Below, piece after piece: positions 47,511-57,430 of a DNA stretch of 64,000 bases. Under the pieces are notes generated by a model. It had not been told where the DNA came from, did no database searches, and saw nothing but the letters and a program-made list of their open reading frames with translations. Origin of the DNA: Pisolithus tinctorius (Eukaryota; Basidiomycota; Agaricomycetes; Boletales; Pisolithaceae); the NCBI GenBank assembly GCA_024663395.1, contig JANFAH010000003.1:558001-622000 (forward strand), read 5' to 3'. The first letter of the stretch is position 1. Each line of letters starts with the position of its first letter. Both the position numbers and the translations under genes were made by a program.

Positions 47511-49635
47511 CCGTTGGTGTCTGTATCTTGCTACGCTGTGTTAGTACGGCTCCGAAGCCTTCTTGGCATCCATCCGTAGTTACTACGAACGGTGTCCCAT
47601 CGTAGCGTGGTGCGTGCAATGTTGGTTGGCTTGTTAGTGCTACTTTGAGGTCCAGGAACGCTGCTGTGTGCTTGGGCTCCCATTTATCTGTGAGCTTGTA
47701 GTTAGTTAGCGCTTTTCGGTACGTGGGTTTAGATATGGGCTTAGGTATGTCGACTTGTTTTATTAAATCCCGAAGCGGTCCTTCGATTTTGGCGTACCCT
47801 CTAATGAGGTCTCGGAAGTGACCCGCTAGTCCGAGGAATGACGTGAGCTTGAGTGCGTCGTCCGGTTGTTTCCATTTGACGATTGCTGATAATTTTGCTA
47901 GGTCTGGTTGTACTCCGTGTGGTCCGATTGTTGCTCCGGCGAACGTCATTTCTGTCATATACAAGCGGCATTTGGTTGGTGACAGCGATAGTTTGCATAT
48001 TCTGCATCGCTGGAAGATCCTTTGTAGTTTTGTTAGCATGCCGTCGAAGGTGTTGTCTGCGCAGCCGCCATCGTCTACGAACAATTCCATTGTATTGTCC
48101 GATAGTATGTCGTGCAGGCAGTTGGTCGCCGTTGCTGAAAACATCGTTGGTGCGCCTGTCCATCCCATCGCCATTCTTTTGTACCAGAAGTACCCTTTCC
48201 CGTCAACGAAGAACGTAAAGTACGGTCGCCATTTCTCCGGGATCTGTATTGCATAGAAGCCCGCTGCAAAGTCGAACACTGAGACATACTTGTGTCCGCT
48301 CAGACGTTGTTGTTTTGCTCTGATATCGCCTTGAAACAGCGGTGGTATTTGGGTGACCTTATTCAAATCCGAGAAGTTTTGTGTTACGCGCCATTTCAGT
48401 GCCTCGTTTGATGGTTTTGTTGTTGTGTCGGGCTGCCATTCCTGTTCGTTTGTTGTTACTGCGAACGGTTGTGCTAGGTTTGCGTCAGCGCATTGTCTGT
48501 TTAGTTCTCGTTGGAGGTCACTCAGCGTCATTCCTCCGTTAACGTCGTGTGTTTTTTGCGCTAGTACCGTTGGTGCGACGTGTTTGATCCGCGGGATATT
48601 GGCTTGTTCGATGAGGTCGGCCTCTAGCATTTGATCTACCCATCTGTGCATGAACTGACGTTGCGGTGGGTTCATTGGCCGTTGATTTACCATTGTTCGA
48701 AAAGTTGTGTCGTCTCGTATGTTTAGGTCGATCTGCGCTCCTGGTATTGGTAGTACCTCACCGAGGGAGCATGCAAATATATCTGCGAATTCCGTGATTA
48801 GCTCTGTTACCTTTCGTTTTTCTTCTTCTGACAGATCGCTGCCGATCTTGATGTTTTGCAGGATATACTTGATCCTTGGCGGTGCAAACGGATCCGTTAG
48901 CCTCGTGAATATTTTTCCTGTGTCCGTTGGTTGTATTTCTTCGATGCTTTCTGGTTCGCCTGCTGTGCTCGTGACGTTGACCCATATTTTTCGTTCTTTG
49001 TTCGTTTTGCACGATCCTGGGTTTCTGATGAACTGGTTCTGTAGTGTCACGGTGGTTGTGTCGTCCGTAATCGTGACTTCATCTGTAGTGTAGTCGTGTT
49101 TAGCCTTGAACGCTCGTAGTAGTGGTTTTCCAAACAGGAAAGACCACCCTCCTCCACTATTGAAGACCTCGAATGTTCCTTCGGCTTCTACTCCATTCAC
49201 CCGTATCGTTCCTGACCACGTTGCTTCCGACGGGACAACTGTTCCGTTTGCCATACGTAGTGTTTGCGTGGAGGGTCGCCACCCTTGTAGGCTGTGCCTG
49301 ATTTTGCTGAATACTGACGAGCACATGGCACCCGTCATGGCGCCATCGTCGAACAAGGCCTGGATTTGGACTGGGTCGGTGCCGTCTGGATTTTTAATGG
49401 TTATTACGTGCGTGAATGGGACAGGTTTGTCTGCTGTGTCTGTCTGCTGGCTTTGGTTGCTGCATGTCGCGGAGTAAAGGTCAATAGCATGTGTTACGAC
49501 GGTTGGTACATGCGAGCCGGGGCGAGCCAACGTAGATACATTTGACGTCCGGGTTGTTGTGCTGTCCTTCACAGCAACCCGTCGTCGTTTTCCTGATCCT
49601 CTAGCGCTACGAGTCTGATGGTATGTGCGACATTC
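47511..49635 (-). CDS. pol: element A pol, N-terminal part: protease, RT, start of RNase H
   Basis: Pol frame opens after a stop at 49636-49638 and overlaps the gag end by about 65 nt, in the -1 frame. The protease active site is in QALFDDGAMTGAMC (DDGA type). Reverse transcriptase shows VAPTVLAQK, FSDLNKVT, YVSVFDFAAGFYAIQIP, MGWTGAPTMF and the catalytic ELFVDDGG (FVDD instead of YVDD). The connection ends with LGLAGHFRDLIRGYAKIEGP, followed by the RNase H start FVVTTDGCQEGFGAVLTQ. The frame is cut at 47510 by element B and resumes at 40423. All catalytic aspartates are present, so pol was intact before the nested insertion, apart from the homopolymer problem near 40404. Confidence 0.92.
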
Positions 49636-51401
49636 TTATTGAACGGCCCGAGAGTCCTATTGCATAGTGCCCTCCACGCTGTTTCGTGACGACTTAGTCT
49701 GGACGAGTCCCCTTCCGAGGCTGGGCAGTCCCTGCTTCCGTGTCCGTGGGTACCGCATCTGAAGCACTCCCCTGAGCATACCATTGCTGTTCCCGGTTTG
49801 AGCGGGTATGGGGTGTGCTCGGTGATTCGTGACGTTTCTCCGTGCTTCGCCGTCCACGCTGCGAGTTGTGCGACATACGTTTTCTGTCCCTCTTCGTCGC
49901 TCTGTTGCTGCAGGTACTGCTGTAGTCCTCTCCGCACCGTCTCCTTCAGCTCTTCTGTGGGTGAGGTGTGCGGCATGGTGCGTCGCGGTGTTTGCTGAAG
50001 GATGAATCGCGTGGTGGATGGTGTTGCTGACGGTGATGTTCGTGGGTTGGTGCGTGCTACTGCGACCTGTCCTATCGTGAGGCGCTGGAGTTGCGCCGTA
50101 AGGTCTGCCGTCGTTGCCCTTTTCGTCGCCTCCATCTTCTGCAGTAGTCTCTGGTCCCGCTCTTCTTCTCTCTTCTTCCGATCCTCTATCTCCTCCCTCT
50201 CCTGTCGCAGTTTCGATGTATTCAGCGCTTTCACGTCATCTGTGAAGTCCTGCCAGTCCTTGTATTCATCGTCCAACAACCTTCTGACCGCCTTTGGGAG
50301 TTGCTTCTTGACTTGCCAGATCAGCGTCGATCCCTGTTCGATTCCTGCTAGGGATGCGAGCTGCATTGCTTCTTCCGCCCATTTCACATGCGCCCATACT
50401 TTTTGTCGTCCTACTGTCTTGGTTACTCCGACGTCTTCTTCAGGCAGTCTAAGTGCTAGCAGTTCTGTCTGGTACTCTTCTGACGTCTGTGTCGCGCTCT
50501 TTAGTGTCGGCCACCTAGTGTTGAACGCTTTGGCTAGCTCGTCCCAGCTGGCACGTTGCGTGGCTGTGAGGTTTTCGTACCAATGCTCCGCTGGGGAGCT
50601 TGTCCCCAGGTAGTTGGCTAGGGCCTTTATCTTCTGTTCGTCGGTAGCCAACGGGTTTAGGAATAGCATGCTACGGTTAAACGCTTTAAGGAAGTCGCTT
50701 GCGTTTTCCGTTTCCGCACGATCTCCGTAGAAGAGTGGCACTGCTTCCGCCATTGGTCGTGGACGTGGCGGAGGTGCTTGTGGTAACAACGGGGGTGGGG
50801 GTGGTTGTGACGTTGGTGGGAGCGGGGGTGCCTGTGGTGTTGGCCGGGGTGGGGGATGTGGTATCGAGGTGCTTGACGGGGCTGAATTAGCTCTTTCTCT
50901 GTGGGTGGTATGTATCGCTGATGAGGCTGGGGGGGTTGGGAGTATTATCGTAGGGAACGCTGTGAAGAAGTCTTCGTCTTCTGGGTGTTCTGGAGAGTTT
51001 CCTCGGGTCGGTGGGATCCCACGTATGGATGTATACTCCTGTGGTGACAACGGCGGGTATTCTTGCGAGGACAATAGCGGAATATCCGGTGATTGAGTAC
51101 CCGACGGGAACGAGTAGTCGCTGGTATACGGGGTTCCGAGGGGTGACCACGCCGCTGTGATCTCCGGTGTACGTGAGGACACGAACTGGCCTCGTACGTT
51201 TCGCAGTTGACTTCTGCGAGGCAGATTGGTAGTAGTACGGTGGTTGTTTCTGGGTTGGCTACTCAGCTTGTTCTTTTGTATCCTCTGTACACGTGTGGGT
51301 CGCGCGGTTGCCTTGCGTTTGTTTACTAACGTCGGTACGGTATCGGTGCGGTGAATACAGTGCGGTGGTGTTGCCTGGGTCGGTTCCACTCTCGTCACCA
51401 C
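49569..51401 (-). CDS. gag: element A gag
   Basis: Open frame running from just inside the 5' LTR to a TGA at 49569-49571. The first ATG (50753) begins MAEAVPLFYGDRAE, which resembles the usual start of basidiomycete Ty3/gypsy gag. The upstream Pro-rich part (many PPP runs, 50760-50880) would need a non-AUG start. The capsid-like part reads FLKAFNRSMLFL, PAEHWYENL and WDELAKAFNTRWP. A coiled, Glu/Arg-rich stretch follows, and a CCHC zinc knuckle CFRCGTHGHGSRDCP lies near the end. Gag ends in a frame different from pol, so pol expression would require a -1 frameshift or re-initiation. Confidence 0.9.
   Translation of the reverse strand: MVTRVEPTQATPPHCIHRTDTVPTLVNKRKATARPTRVQRIQKNKLSSQPRNNHRTTTNLPRRSQLRNVRGQFVSSRTPEITAAWSPLGTPYTSDYSFPSGTQSPDIPLLSSQEYPPLSPQEYTSIRGIPPTRGNSPEHPEDEDFFTAFPTIILPTPPASSAIHTTHRERANSAPSSTSIPHPPPRPTPQAPPLPPTSQPPPPPLLPQAPPPRPRPMAEAVPLFYGDRAETENASDFLKAFNRSMLFLNPLATDEQKIKALANYLGTSSPAEHWYENLTATQRASWDELAKAFNTRWPTLKSATQTSEEYQTELLALRLPEEDVGVTKTVGRQKVWAHVKWAEEAMQLASLAGIEQGSTLIWQVKKQLPKAVRRLLDDEYKDWQDFTDDVKALNTSKLRQEREEIEDRKKREEERDQRLLQKMEATKRATTADLTAQLQRLTIGQVAVARTNPRTSPSATPSTTRFILQQTPRRTMPHTSPTEELKETVRRGLQQYLQQQSDEEGQKTYVAQLAAWTAKHGETSRITEHTPYPLKPGTAMVCSGECFRCGTHGHGSRDCPASEGDSSRLSRHETAWRALCNRTLGPFNKNVAHTIRLVALEDQENDDGLL
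51383..51400 (-). promoter_or_regulatory. element A primer-binding site
   Basis: TGGTGACGAGAGTGGAAC on the minus strand, 2 nt inside the 5' LTR; the initial TGG pairs with tRNA CCA. Identity of the tRNA not determined. Confidence 0.7.
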
Positions 51402-51402
51402 G

Positions 51403-51559
51403 TGGAGCAGTGGACTGGACTTCGGTCTGATGAACTAGACTGAGCTCGTGGTTGTTCTGTCGTGTCTGTACATGTGCACCTCCGTGTCTAAGTGTGTCCG
51501 TCTGACTAAGCGCGCTGTGGCTGTATCCTCGCCTCCTGTCCCCGGGCCTCCCCACTCCA
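51403..51559 (-). repeat. element A LTR (5' LTR on minus strand)
   Basis: 157 bp, no difference seen from 38230-38386; followed by the CCGG target duplication. Confidence 0.95.
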
Positions 51560-51763
51560 CCGGGAAAGCTGGTAGCTTGTTGGATGATCGTATATCCATC
51601 TGAACGCCCCCGAAACCAGGAGAAGATGCTTGCCATAGAGTCGGACCATGATGAAATCGATGATAGGCAATTGCTACCTCGTGTGTACATCATCCAACGC
51701 TCAGTTCATCACGCGGTTTTCGTGGGTGATTTGCCAAAAGAGGTCGAGGAGGCTGCGAAGTGA
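51560..51763 (+). other. right part of interrupted Z exon
   Basis: Open frame with coding character: KLVACWMIVYPSERPRNQEK, DRQLLPRVYIIQRS, VGDLPKEVEEAAK and stop. The final GDLPKEVEEAAK-like block recurs after SSP1, SSP2 and SSP4 but with disruptions upstream. No family recognised; only about 68 C-terminal codons can be seen, so the rest of the gene was lost or lies in unrecognised exons. Confidence 0.4.
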
Positions 51764-51964
51764 ACCTCACCGTTCGTACCGCGGATCAATTCGTTTTCCT
51801 TTTGCATGACATCATCGAAGACCCGGGATCGTCCTTCTTTCCATGTTCCTGGCTCTGAATAATCTGAGATCGAAGCATCAGTGAGACGCTAGTCAGACAT
51901 GATCGGAAGGTTAACTTAAAGGACCCCCGACTATGGATTCAGAGGTATGTAACAGGAAGTGGAA

Positions 51965-52745
51965 AGGAGCTTCTTCGGCGTAGAAGATAAAGGCGAGATT
52001 AACGTGTTAGGTTAGAGGTACCTTCCCAAGAAAGATACTTTCTCGTGACGTAAACCGCGAGATGTGAAAGGTTATTTGCTGGTTCCTTTGACGGTTGGAT
52101 AATGGTGGAGAGATTGGTTGAACACAGGGAAGCAAAGATGTTGACCGTAGGCGGACGATTCTCGTCAGCAGGTTGATGGCGAGGAACGTACTCGTCGAAG
52201 TCTGTCCAACTTGTAAAGAGGACAAAGAAGCCGAGGGGCTCGGAGTCGCGGAAGAGCATGGCGAACACCTCGAAGACGAGAGGGAGAAAGGTAGATCTTC
52301 TTCACCGTTATCAAATTCTTCCGATATCCCATGTGTAGTACCCGAATCTGGGACAAACAAGGACTCCCATGACCTCTTGAAGGTGAGTTGGGATGTCACA
52401 GGAAAGAGAACCCTAGAATGCAGAAGCAGCACTGCCGGCTACAGCGATCGTGTGGGGCTGGCTATCGGTACTGTGACACCAACGACGTACGCAGCGGGTG
52501 AAAACGTCCTGTCCGTGTTTCTCCTTGCGAACGTGCTGCATCCGTGACTTCCTGGCGCGCCGCACAACATGGTCGGAGTGGTATTGTAATTGTACCTGTG
52601 TGCGCGGGTGAGGTCGGTGATTTGCTTCGTGTGCACTGACTTGGGGATGGAGGCATAGGGACGTCAGTTGGGCCAACTGAGATGGAGCGATGGACCAAGC
52701 ACGGAGTGAGAGGCGTCAGGGATCAGTGCTTCCCGTAGACGACTG
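51965..52745 (-). pseudogene. array gene X, copy 4 (N-terminal exon deleted)
   Basis: Middle and C-terminal blocks are present (RSISVGPTDVPMP, SPTSPAHTGTITI, SEEFDNGEEDLPFSLSS). The roughly 400-bp N-terminal exon is gone: sequence jumps at about 52786 from the TTAGACCGAGA context to CAAAAACGACCGTCATACGACTT, which in unit 1 lies upstream of the start codon. Cannot encode a full X protein. Confidence 0.6.
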
Positions 52746-53060
52746 CATCCTCGTCTGGAGTCCATAATTGCAGGGTTAGACCGAGACGCAAAAACGACCG
52801 TCATACGACTTCGGGGTAACTACATACCGATGCATACTACTAAATCGAACTGGTAACTTGTCCGTACTGCCGTTAATCCTGCTTGCTCCTCCAAAGTGGT
52901 GGAAGGCAAGTGAGGAGTCCCTAGTACATATATCTTGCCAAGTGGGCCAATTCACGCGGCATCAAAGAAAATTTCTTCCATCTCGCGCCTCACCATGCCG
53001 CCGTGGTGGTGATCCTCATGATAATATGTCTGGAATCATCCCATGAGTCATCCATGGCAT

Positions 53061-53685
53061 TATGACGCTGCATCTGTAACATTAAACAAACAAAAATAAA
53101 ACAGCTGACTGCGCGACTTTTGCAGTAATGCACGGAAAATTTGCAGGTGGCTGTGCCCACAGCTACTGACTAAGCACGGCACGTGCACGGGAGAGCGAGC
53201 GAGTCAGGGCTACACGCACTCCTCGCCCGTTCCTCGGGACTCGTTTCGATGCTACTGTACATAACCCATGTAATAATGGGTATTTTTCCAAGAAACGGGC
53301 CCAAATTCGCTAGGCCAGTGATGACTTGTGGCGCGGAGTGCGGTCACATGAATTTGCAGGTGGCGATGCCGTGGGAATTTCCCGAAGGAGCAATCCCGCC
53401 ACCAGGCGGGAGGGGAGGGGGTCGAGCGTTCGAGCGGGCCTTGTGGGGCATCACGGCCTCGTGGATTGGGCGGATGACTGAGGAGGGTGCCGACGAACTG
53501 TGTTCACGTCCTGCCTACGTTTATCTATTTTATCTGCCCTCCTAGCTAGCGCAAAGTGGTGCAAGGTGGCTGTGTTAAAAATTATGCAGGGGTAGTATAA
53601 AAAGTTGCGCAGGAGCAGTACTGCAAAAGTCGCGCAATCAGGTGTTTTATTTTTGTTTGTTTAATGTTACAGATGCAGCGTCATA
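53061..53685. mobile_element. 625-bp MITE with 67-bp terminal inverted repeats
   Basis: TATGACGCTGCATCTGTAAC at 53061 is repeated in inverted orientation ending at 53685. The match extends over 67 bp with two mismatches (53061-53127 and 53619-53685). It is flanked by TGGCAT on both sides (53055-53060 and 53686-53691), a 6-bp target duplication; a 7-8 bp imperfect duplication is an alternative reading. The uninterrupted site exists in unit 1 near 27144. No transposase; non-autonomous. Superfamily undetermined. Confidence 0.9.
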
Positions 53686-54611
53686 TGGCATATCGTGTTG
53701 ATGACTGTGGTTGGGCCGTTCTGATTTGTATAAGAAGGTCGGGTCGACGCTGAAAAACTTCCAAGTTAAAATTACTATGCGGTGCCCGTGCTGGGAGCCT
53801 CGTCGTTGTAGTCTCCCGAAGCGAAGCAAAGACTCGACAGAGAACGGTTCCCTCTCGATTTCATCGGACCACTACAACCGGAGTATACCGAAGGACCAAC
53901 TTATGAGTGTGACGGAACGGATCGAGGCTGCGGAGGTGGGCGTCAATATTCAATCACTGGAGAGCCCAAATGAAGATCGTGTTTTTTGTCCACTGTCACG
54001 CTGGTCTGCATAATGGAACTCTTGTAGCTGCGCAGTAGCAAACGACTTGCTTTCAACTGATACGCACCTCTTGAAGCGCCCAATGCATCAGATATGTCCC
54101 TCGAAATGCTAATTCACGGTTCACGGTCCCCTGTATACGGCTATACTGCGGTGCCCTACGATGCTTCCATTTCTCACTATTTCGCGCTTCCTAGGCGGGG
54201 CCGAAGTCCCCTACACACCGGTGGAACATATTTTGGGACAGATTCCCTTACATATGTGTATGTAAGTATCCGCCAACAGTTGCTAGCCCTAGACCCACTT
54301 ACGAACCGAATTGCACTTGGGGCTTTACGTATGTGAAATTCTATAGCGTTGCAGGCCATGACCCGTTAACATCCGTCATCATCGCTCTGTTGAACACAGG
54401 GTAAAACAGCGAGCGGAGCTCGGATAGACCGTATGGATACCACGAACGAAAGCACCTGCTAACTTTTGGATCCTGCACGCCTGCGTAGCGACCTTCAGGC
54501 TTGAGTTTGCAAACACGCTGTGGATTACATATTAGGCCCTAGTGCGGCTTTCTGGACCATTTCCTCTTACTCTCAAGTACTCCCTGAATCAGTAACAAGT
54601 GCCAAGAGAAA

Positions 54612-55403
54612 ATGCGAGTCGTCTCTCTTGTGATCACAGCGTTTGTGGCCGTGAGCGGTGCTCAGAACATCGGCCCTGGTCCATACAGCGCGGACGCCAT
54701 TCAAGCGTTGTACGGTGCGTCCGTCGTATCACAGTGCACGACTACTTGTAGTGCTCTAGCGAACAATACCAGCCCATCGGCAAGCCACATTACTCGTCAT
54801 TCGTCGCGTCAATTCTAACCATGCACGCATACAGGGCTGCCAAGCATCCCTATGCTGTGAATCGAACTTCATTCAAACCTACCGTGACTGCATCGAATGC
54901 ATAAGTGAGCTTCTCGACGACTCCAGTACCACTAGCAGCACGAAAAGCGCAGTTGACCGTGAGTCTTTCTGTTCGTTGCACCGTTGGAGATTAAACGTTA
55001 ACAATGCAAACGCCGGATAGAGCTATTGACGCTTTGTGTTCAAGTGGGTGCCTTGCCTCCACCCCCCACGACGTCTCAAGATCACACGAACCACACCTCG
55101 TATGCTGTGGCATCTCAGACAGGGTCCCAACGTCGGTGACAATCTCATTGTGTTACATTCAATTCTTCTGACCATGTCTCAGTGTCCCCAACTCAGGCCT
55201 CTGCGACTGGCACTGCGGTCGTCGCAGTCCCCCCTGCCAGCAGTGTGATCAGCCCTATTAGCCCCTTCTCCGGTTCTCATACTAGCACTACATCAGTGGG
55301 TGCGACGCCCTCGTCGACGAATAGTGCAGTCAGAACGACTGTTGGCCAGGCTTACAGTAGTATTGTGTCAGTGCTTGCATGGGCTATTCTCCAAATGATG
55401 TGA
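54612..55403 (+). CDS. small secreted Cys-rich protein, copy 4
   Basis: Signal peptide MRVVSLVITAFVAVSGAQ, then NIGPGPYSADAIQALYGA. The Cys block reads SQCTTTCSALANN, GCQASLCCESNFIQTYRDC, IECISELL. The Ser/Thr-rich tail (SPFSGSHTSTTSVGA) ends SSIVSVLAWAILQMM. Coding exons can be joined without frameshift if the same introns as in copy 3 are used. Separated from the other copies by element A. Confidence 0.7.
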
Positions 55404-56189
55404 CGTATGATGCCTGCACTGAGTCGGACTCGATTGATACACATGCATGATACAGGTGGCATTTCCACCCACCCCTCGCCCCCACCGGATGTTTTCCCGA
55501 CATTATCACTTTGTTACTTTCTGTGGTTTTTCTGCCGTTCGCTGTTCCTTGGGTGATTGTAGTTTCCTCGACGTTCACTTGTTATCTGATAGACAACCAT
55601 ACGCATTCACTATTGTCCCCTGTCTATTTAGTCGTGTAGTGCAAACTTATACTCATCAGTCACCAATAACAACGGCTAATCACATCAATGCGCCAGTCAC
55701 TCCGTTGCATTACAAGACACTTGGTGTCCTCCTTTCCCCTGACACATGTAACGTGGAGATCAGCAAGGCGATCCCTGTAGGTGGGCTAGTATAGCAACCT
55801 TCGGTTGCAGTGAACCTGGGAAACCGATAGCTCGTTGAATGTCCATTTGTCCATCTGGACGACTTGCAAACCGGGCGAAGATACTTGCCATAAAGCCAGC
55901 CCGATGACAGGCAAGTACTATCTCGTTCGTCTATCACTCAATTCTCAGATCATCACACCGATTCTGTGGTTACGTGGGTGAGCTATCTTAAGAAGTCGAG
56001 GAGGCAACGAGGTAAACCTCGCTGTCAATCTCAATGTCCTTGGCGCCGCAGATCAATTCGTTTTCCTTCCACATAACATCATCGAAGACCCGGAATCAGC
56101 CTTCTTTCCCATGTTCTTGACTGTGAGTAGTCTGGGGTCGAAGCATCGATGACACGCCAATCAGACATGACGGAAGGGTCTTTCTTCGG

Positions 56190-57363
56190 CGTAGAGGGTA
56201 AATACGAGATTGGGGTATTAGGTTAGGATAACTTCGCAAGAAAGATGCCTCCTGGTGACGTAAACTGGGAGATGTGAGGAGTTATTTCCAGGTTCCTTTG
56301 ATGGTTGAATAACGGTGGCAGTGAGCTAAGGATGTCTGGAGACAGTGCAGGTGGAGGATCATCCGCCAAGGAGTGCTTGGACATCAATGCCTTTGGAAGG
56401 CTTAGCGGAGACGATGGGGCTGCAGGGGGAAAAGATGTTGACATGGGCAGGCGGTTCTCTCAAGCGAGTTGATAGCGAGGAACTGCTCTTCAAGTTCTGT
56501 CCAACGTGCGAAGAGGAACAAGAAGCCGAGGGGCCTGAAGTAGCTGAAGAACATGGCAAATGCCTTGATGTGGGGAGAGGGACGAGTTGGATCCTCTTGA
56601 TCATTAATATCCCGCGTGTAGCTAATTGCGCGTCGCTAGTATCCAAATCTGGGACAAACAAGACGCCAGCGACCTCTTGAAGGTGAATCTGGTGCAATAG
56701 GAGGTAACTTCTCCGCCGATGCAACAAGAGCGCCGTCACTTGTTCTGGGGCGCTTGTCGACCACATCCACACAAATTGGAATGTCGCGGACAAGAGAATC
56801 ATAGAATGCAGCAGCAGCAGCACCAGCTACAGTGGTTGTGCGAGGCTGGCTATCTGCACTGTAATACTGACGATAGTACGTGGCAGTGAAAAACGCTGCG
56901 TCCATGTGTTTTTCACGCCGCACAACTCGGTCGAAGTGTTGTAACTATGTCTGCGTGGGTAGGTGAGGTCAGTGATTTACCTCGTGTGTGTCGATTTGAG
57001 GGGGGAGGGCCAGGGACGTCAGTTGCGTCAATTGAGACGGAGCGATGCACCAAGAACGGAGAAAGAGGCATTGAATCAGTGCATCTCGTAGGCGAGTGCA
57101 TCCTCGTCTGCAGTCTATAATTGCGTGGCTAGACCATGGGGTGCAATCCTTGTCGCCTTTGGATATTTTGACAGACTGTGGAGGTGAATCTGGGTCTGAA
57201 GAGCCGGGTACCGAGTACATTTTGGTGACGAGGTGAAGCCGCCGCGAGCAAGGACTGTGGTCCGTAATGACCACGTACTGCGGGTCGAAGCGGACGATAC
57301 TTCGCCCGTAAATAGGATCGAAACAGCTGCACTCTCAACAGCTACCACAGCTGGCTTAGACAT
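56190..57363 (-). pseudogene. array gene X, copy 5 (diverged)
   Basis: ATG at 57363 (MSKPAVVAVESAAVS). It retains the block deleted in copies 2-4 in altered form (DIPICVDVVDKRPRTSDG against SVDEVDKRRRS in copy 1), so it branched before that deletion. Other segments, such as the CCxxC region, are shortened, and reading through needs frame changes. No SSP follows it. Probably a pseudogene. Confidence 0.5.
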
Positions 57364-57430
57364 CACAGCCTACGGCGAACGGGTAGGACTGGATGACGTC
57401 GGAGAAAAACAGGGAAAACAATAGCTGGGC

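Larger units (their letters stand above)
38230..51559 (-). mobile_element. element A: complete Ty3/gypsy-like LTR retrotransposon
   Basis: 13,330 bp including the nested element B; about 6.2 kb without it. It is bounded by identical 157-bp LTRs with TGGAG...CTCCA ends and a 4-bp target duplication CCGG (38226-38229 and 51560-51563). All genes are on the minus strand in the order gag, protease, reverse transcriptase, RNase H, integrase, which is the Ty3/gypsy order. Identical LTRs indicate a very recent insertion. It could not be expressed as an intact pol now because element B splits the RNase H region. Confidence 0.95.
25338..57430. repeat. segmentally duplicated X/SSP array, five units
   Basis: Long blocks recur with high nucleotide similarity. 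Unit 1 is about 25.4-29.6 kb, unit 2 about 29.6-34.5 kb, unit 3 about 34.5 kb to 38229 and continuing at 51560-51950 after the inserted retrotransposons. Unit 4 is about 51.95-56.2 kb and unit 5 about 56.2-57.4 kb (X only). Each full unit holds a minus-strand X gene, a conserved spacer, a plus-strand SSP gene and a 3' block (Z). Distances between SSP start codons are 4848, 4004 and 17611 nt. The last contains the 13.3-kb element A, leaving about 4.3 kb. Unequal crossing-over is the simplest origin. Confidence 0.85.

Noticed and set aside
48353..51096. Plus-strand open frames across element A gag/pol, including a 203-codon frame at 50002-50613
   Set aside because: Antisense shadows of well-supported gag and pol.
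25338..57430. CRISPR-like or satellite array
   Set aside because: Repeats are kilobase-scale gene-containing units, not short repeats with spacers; the organism is a eukaryote.
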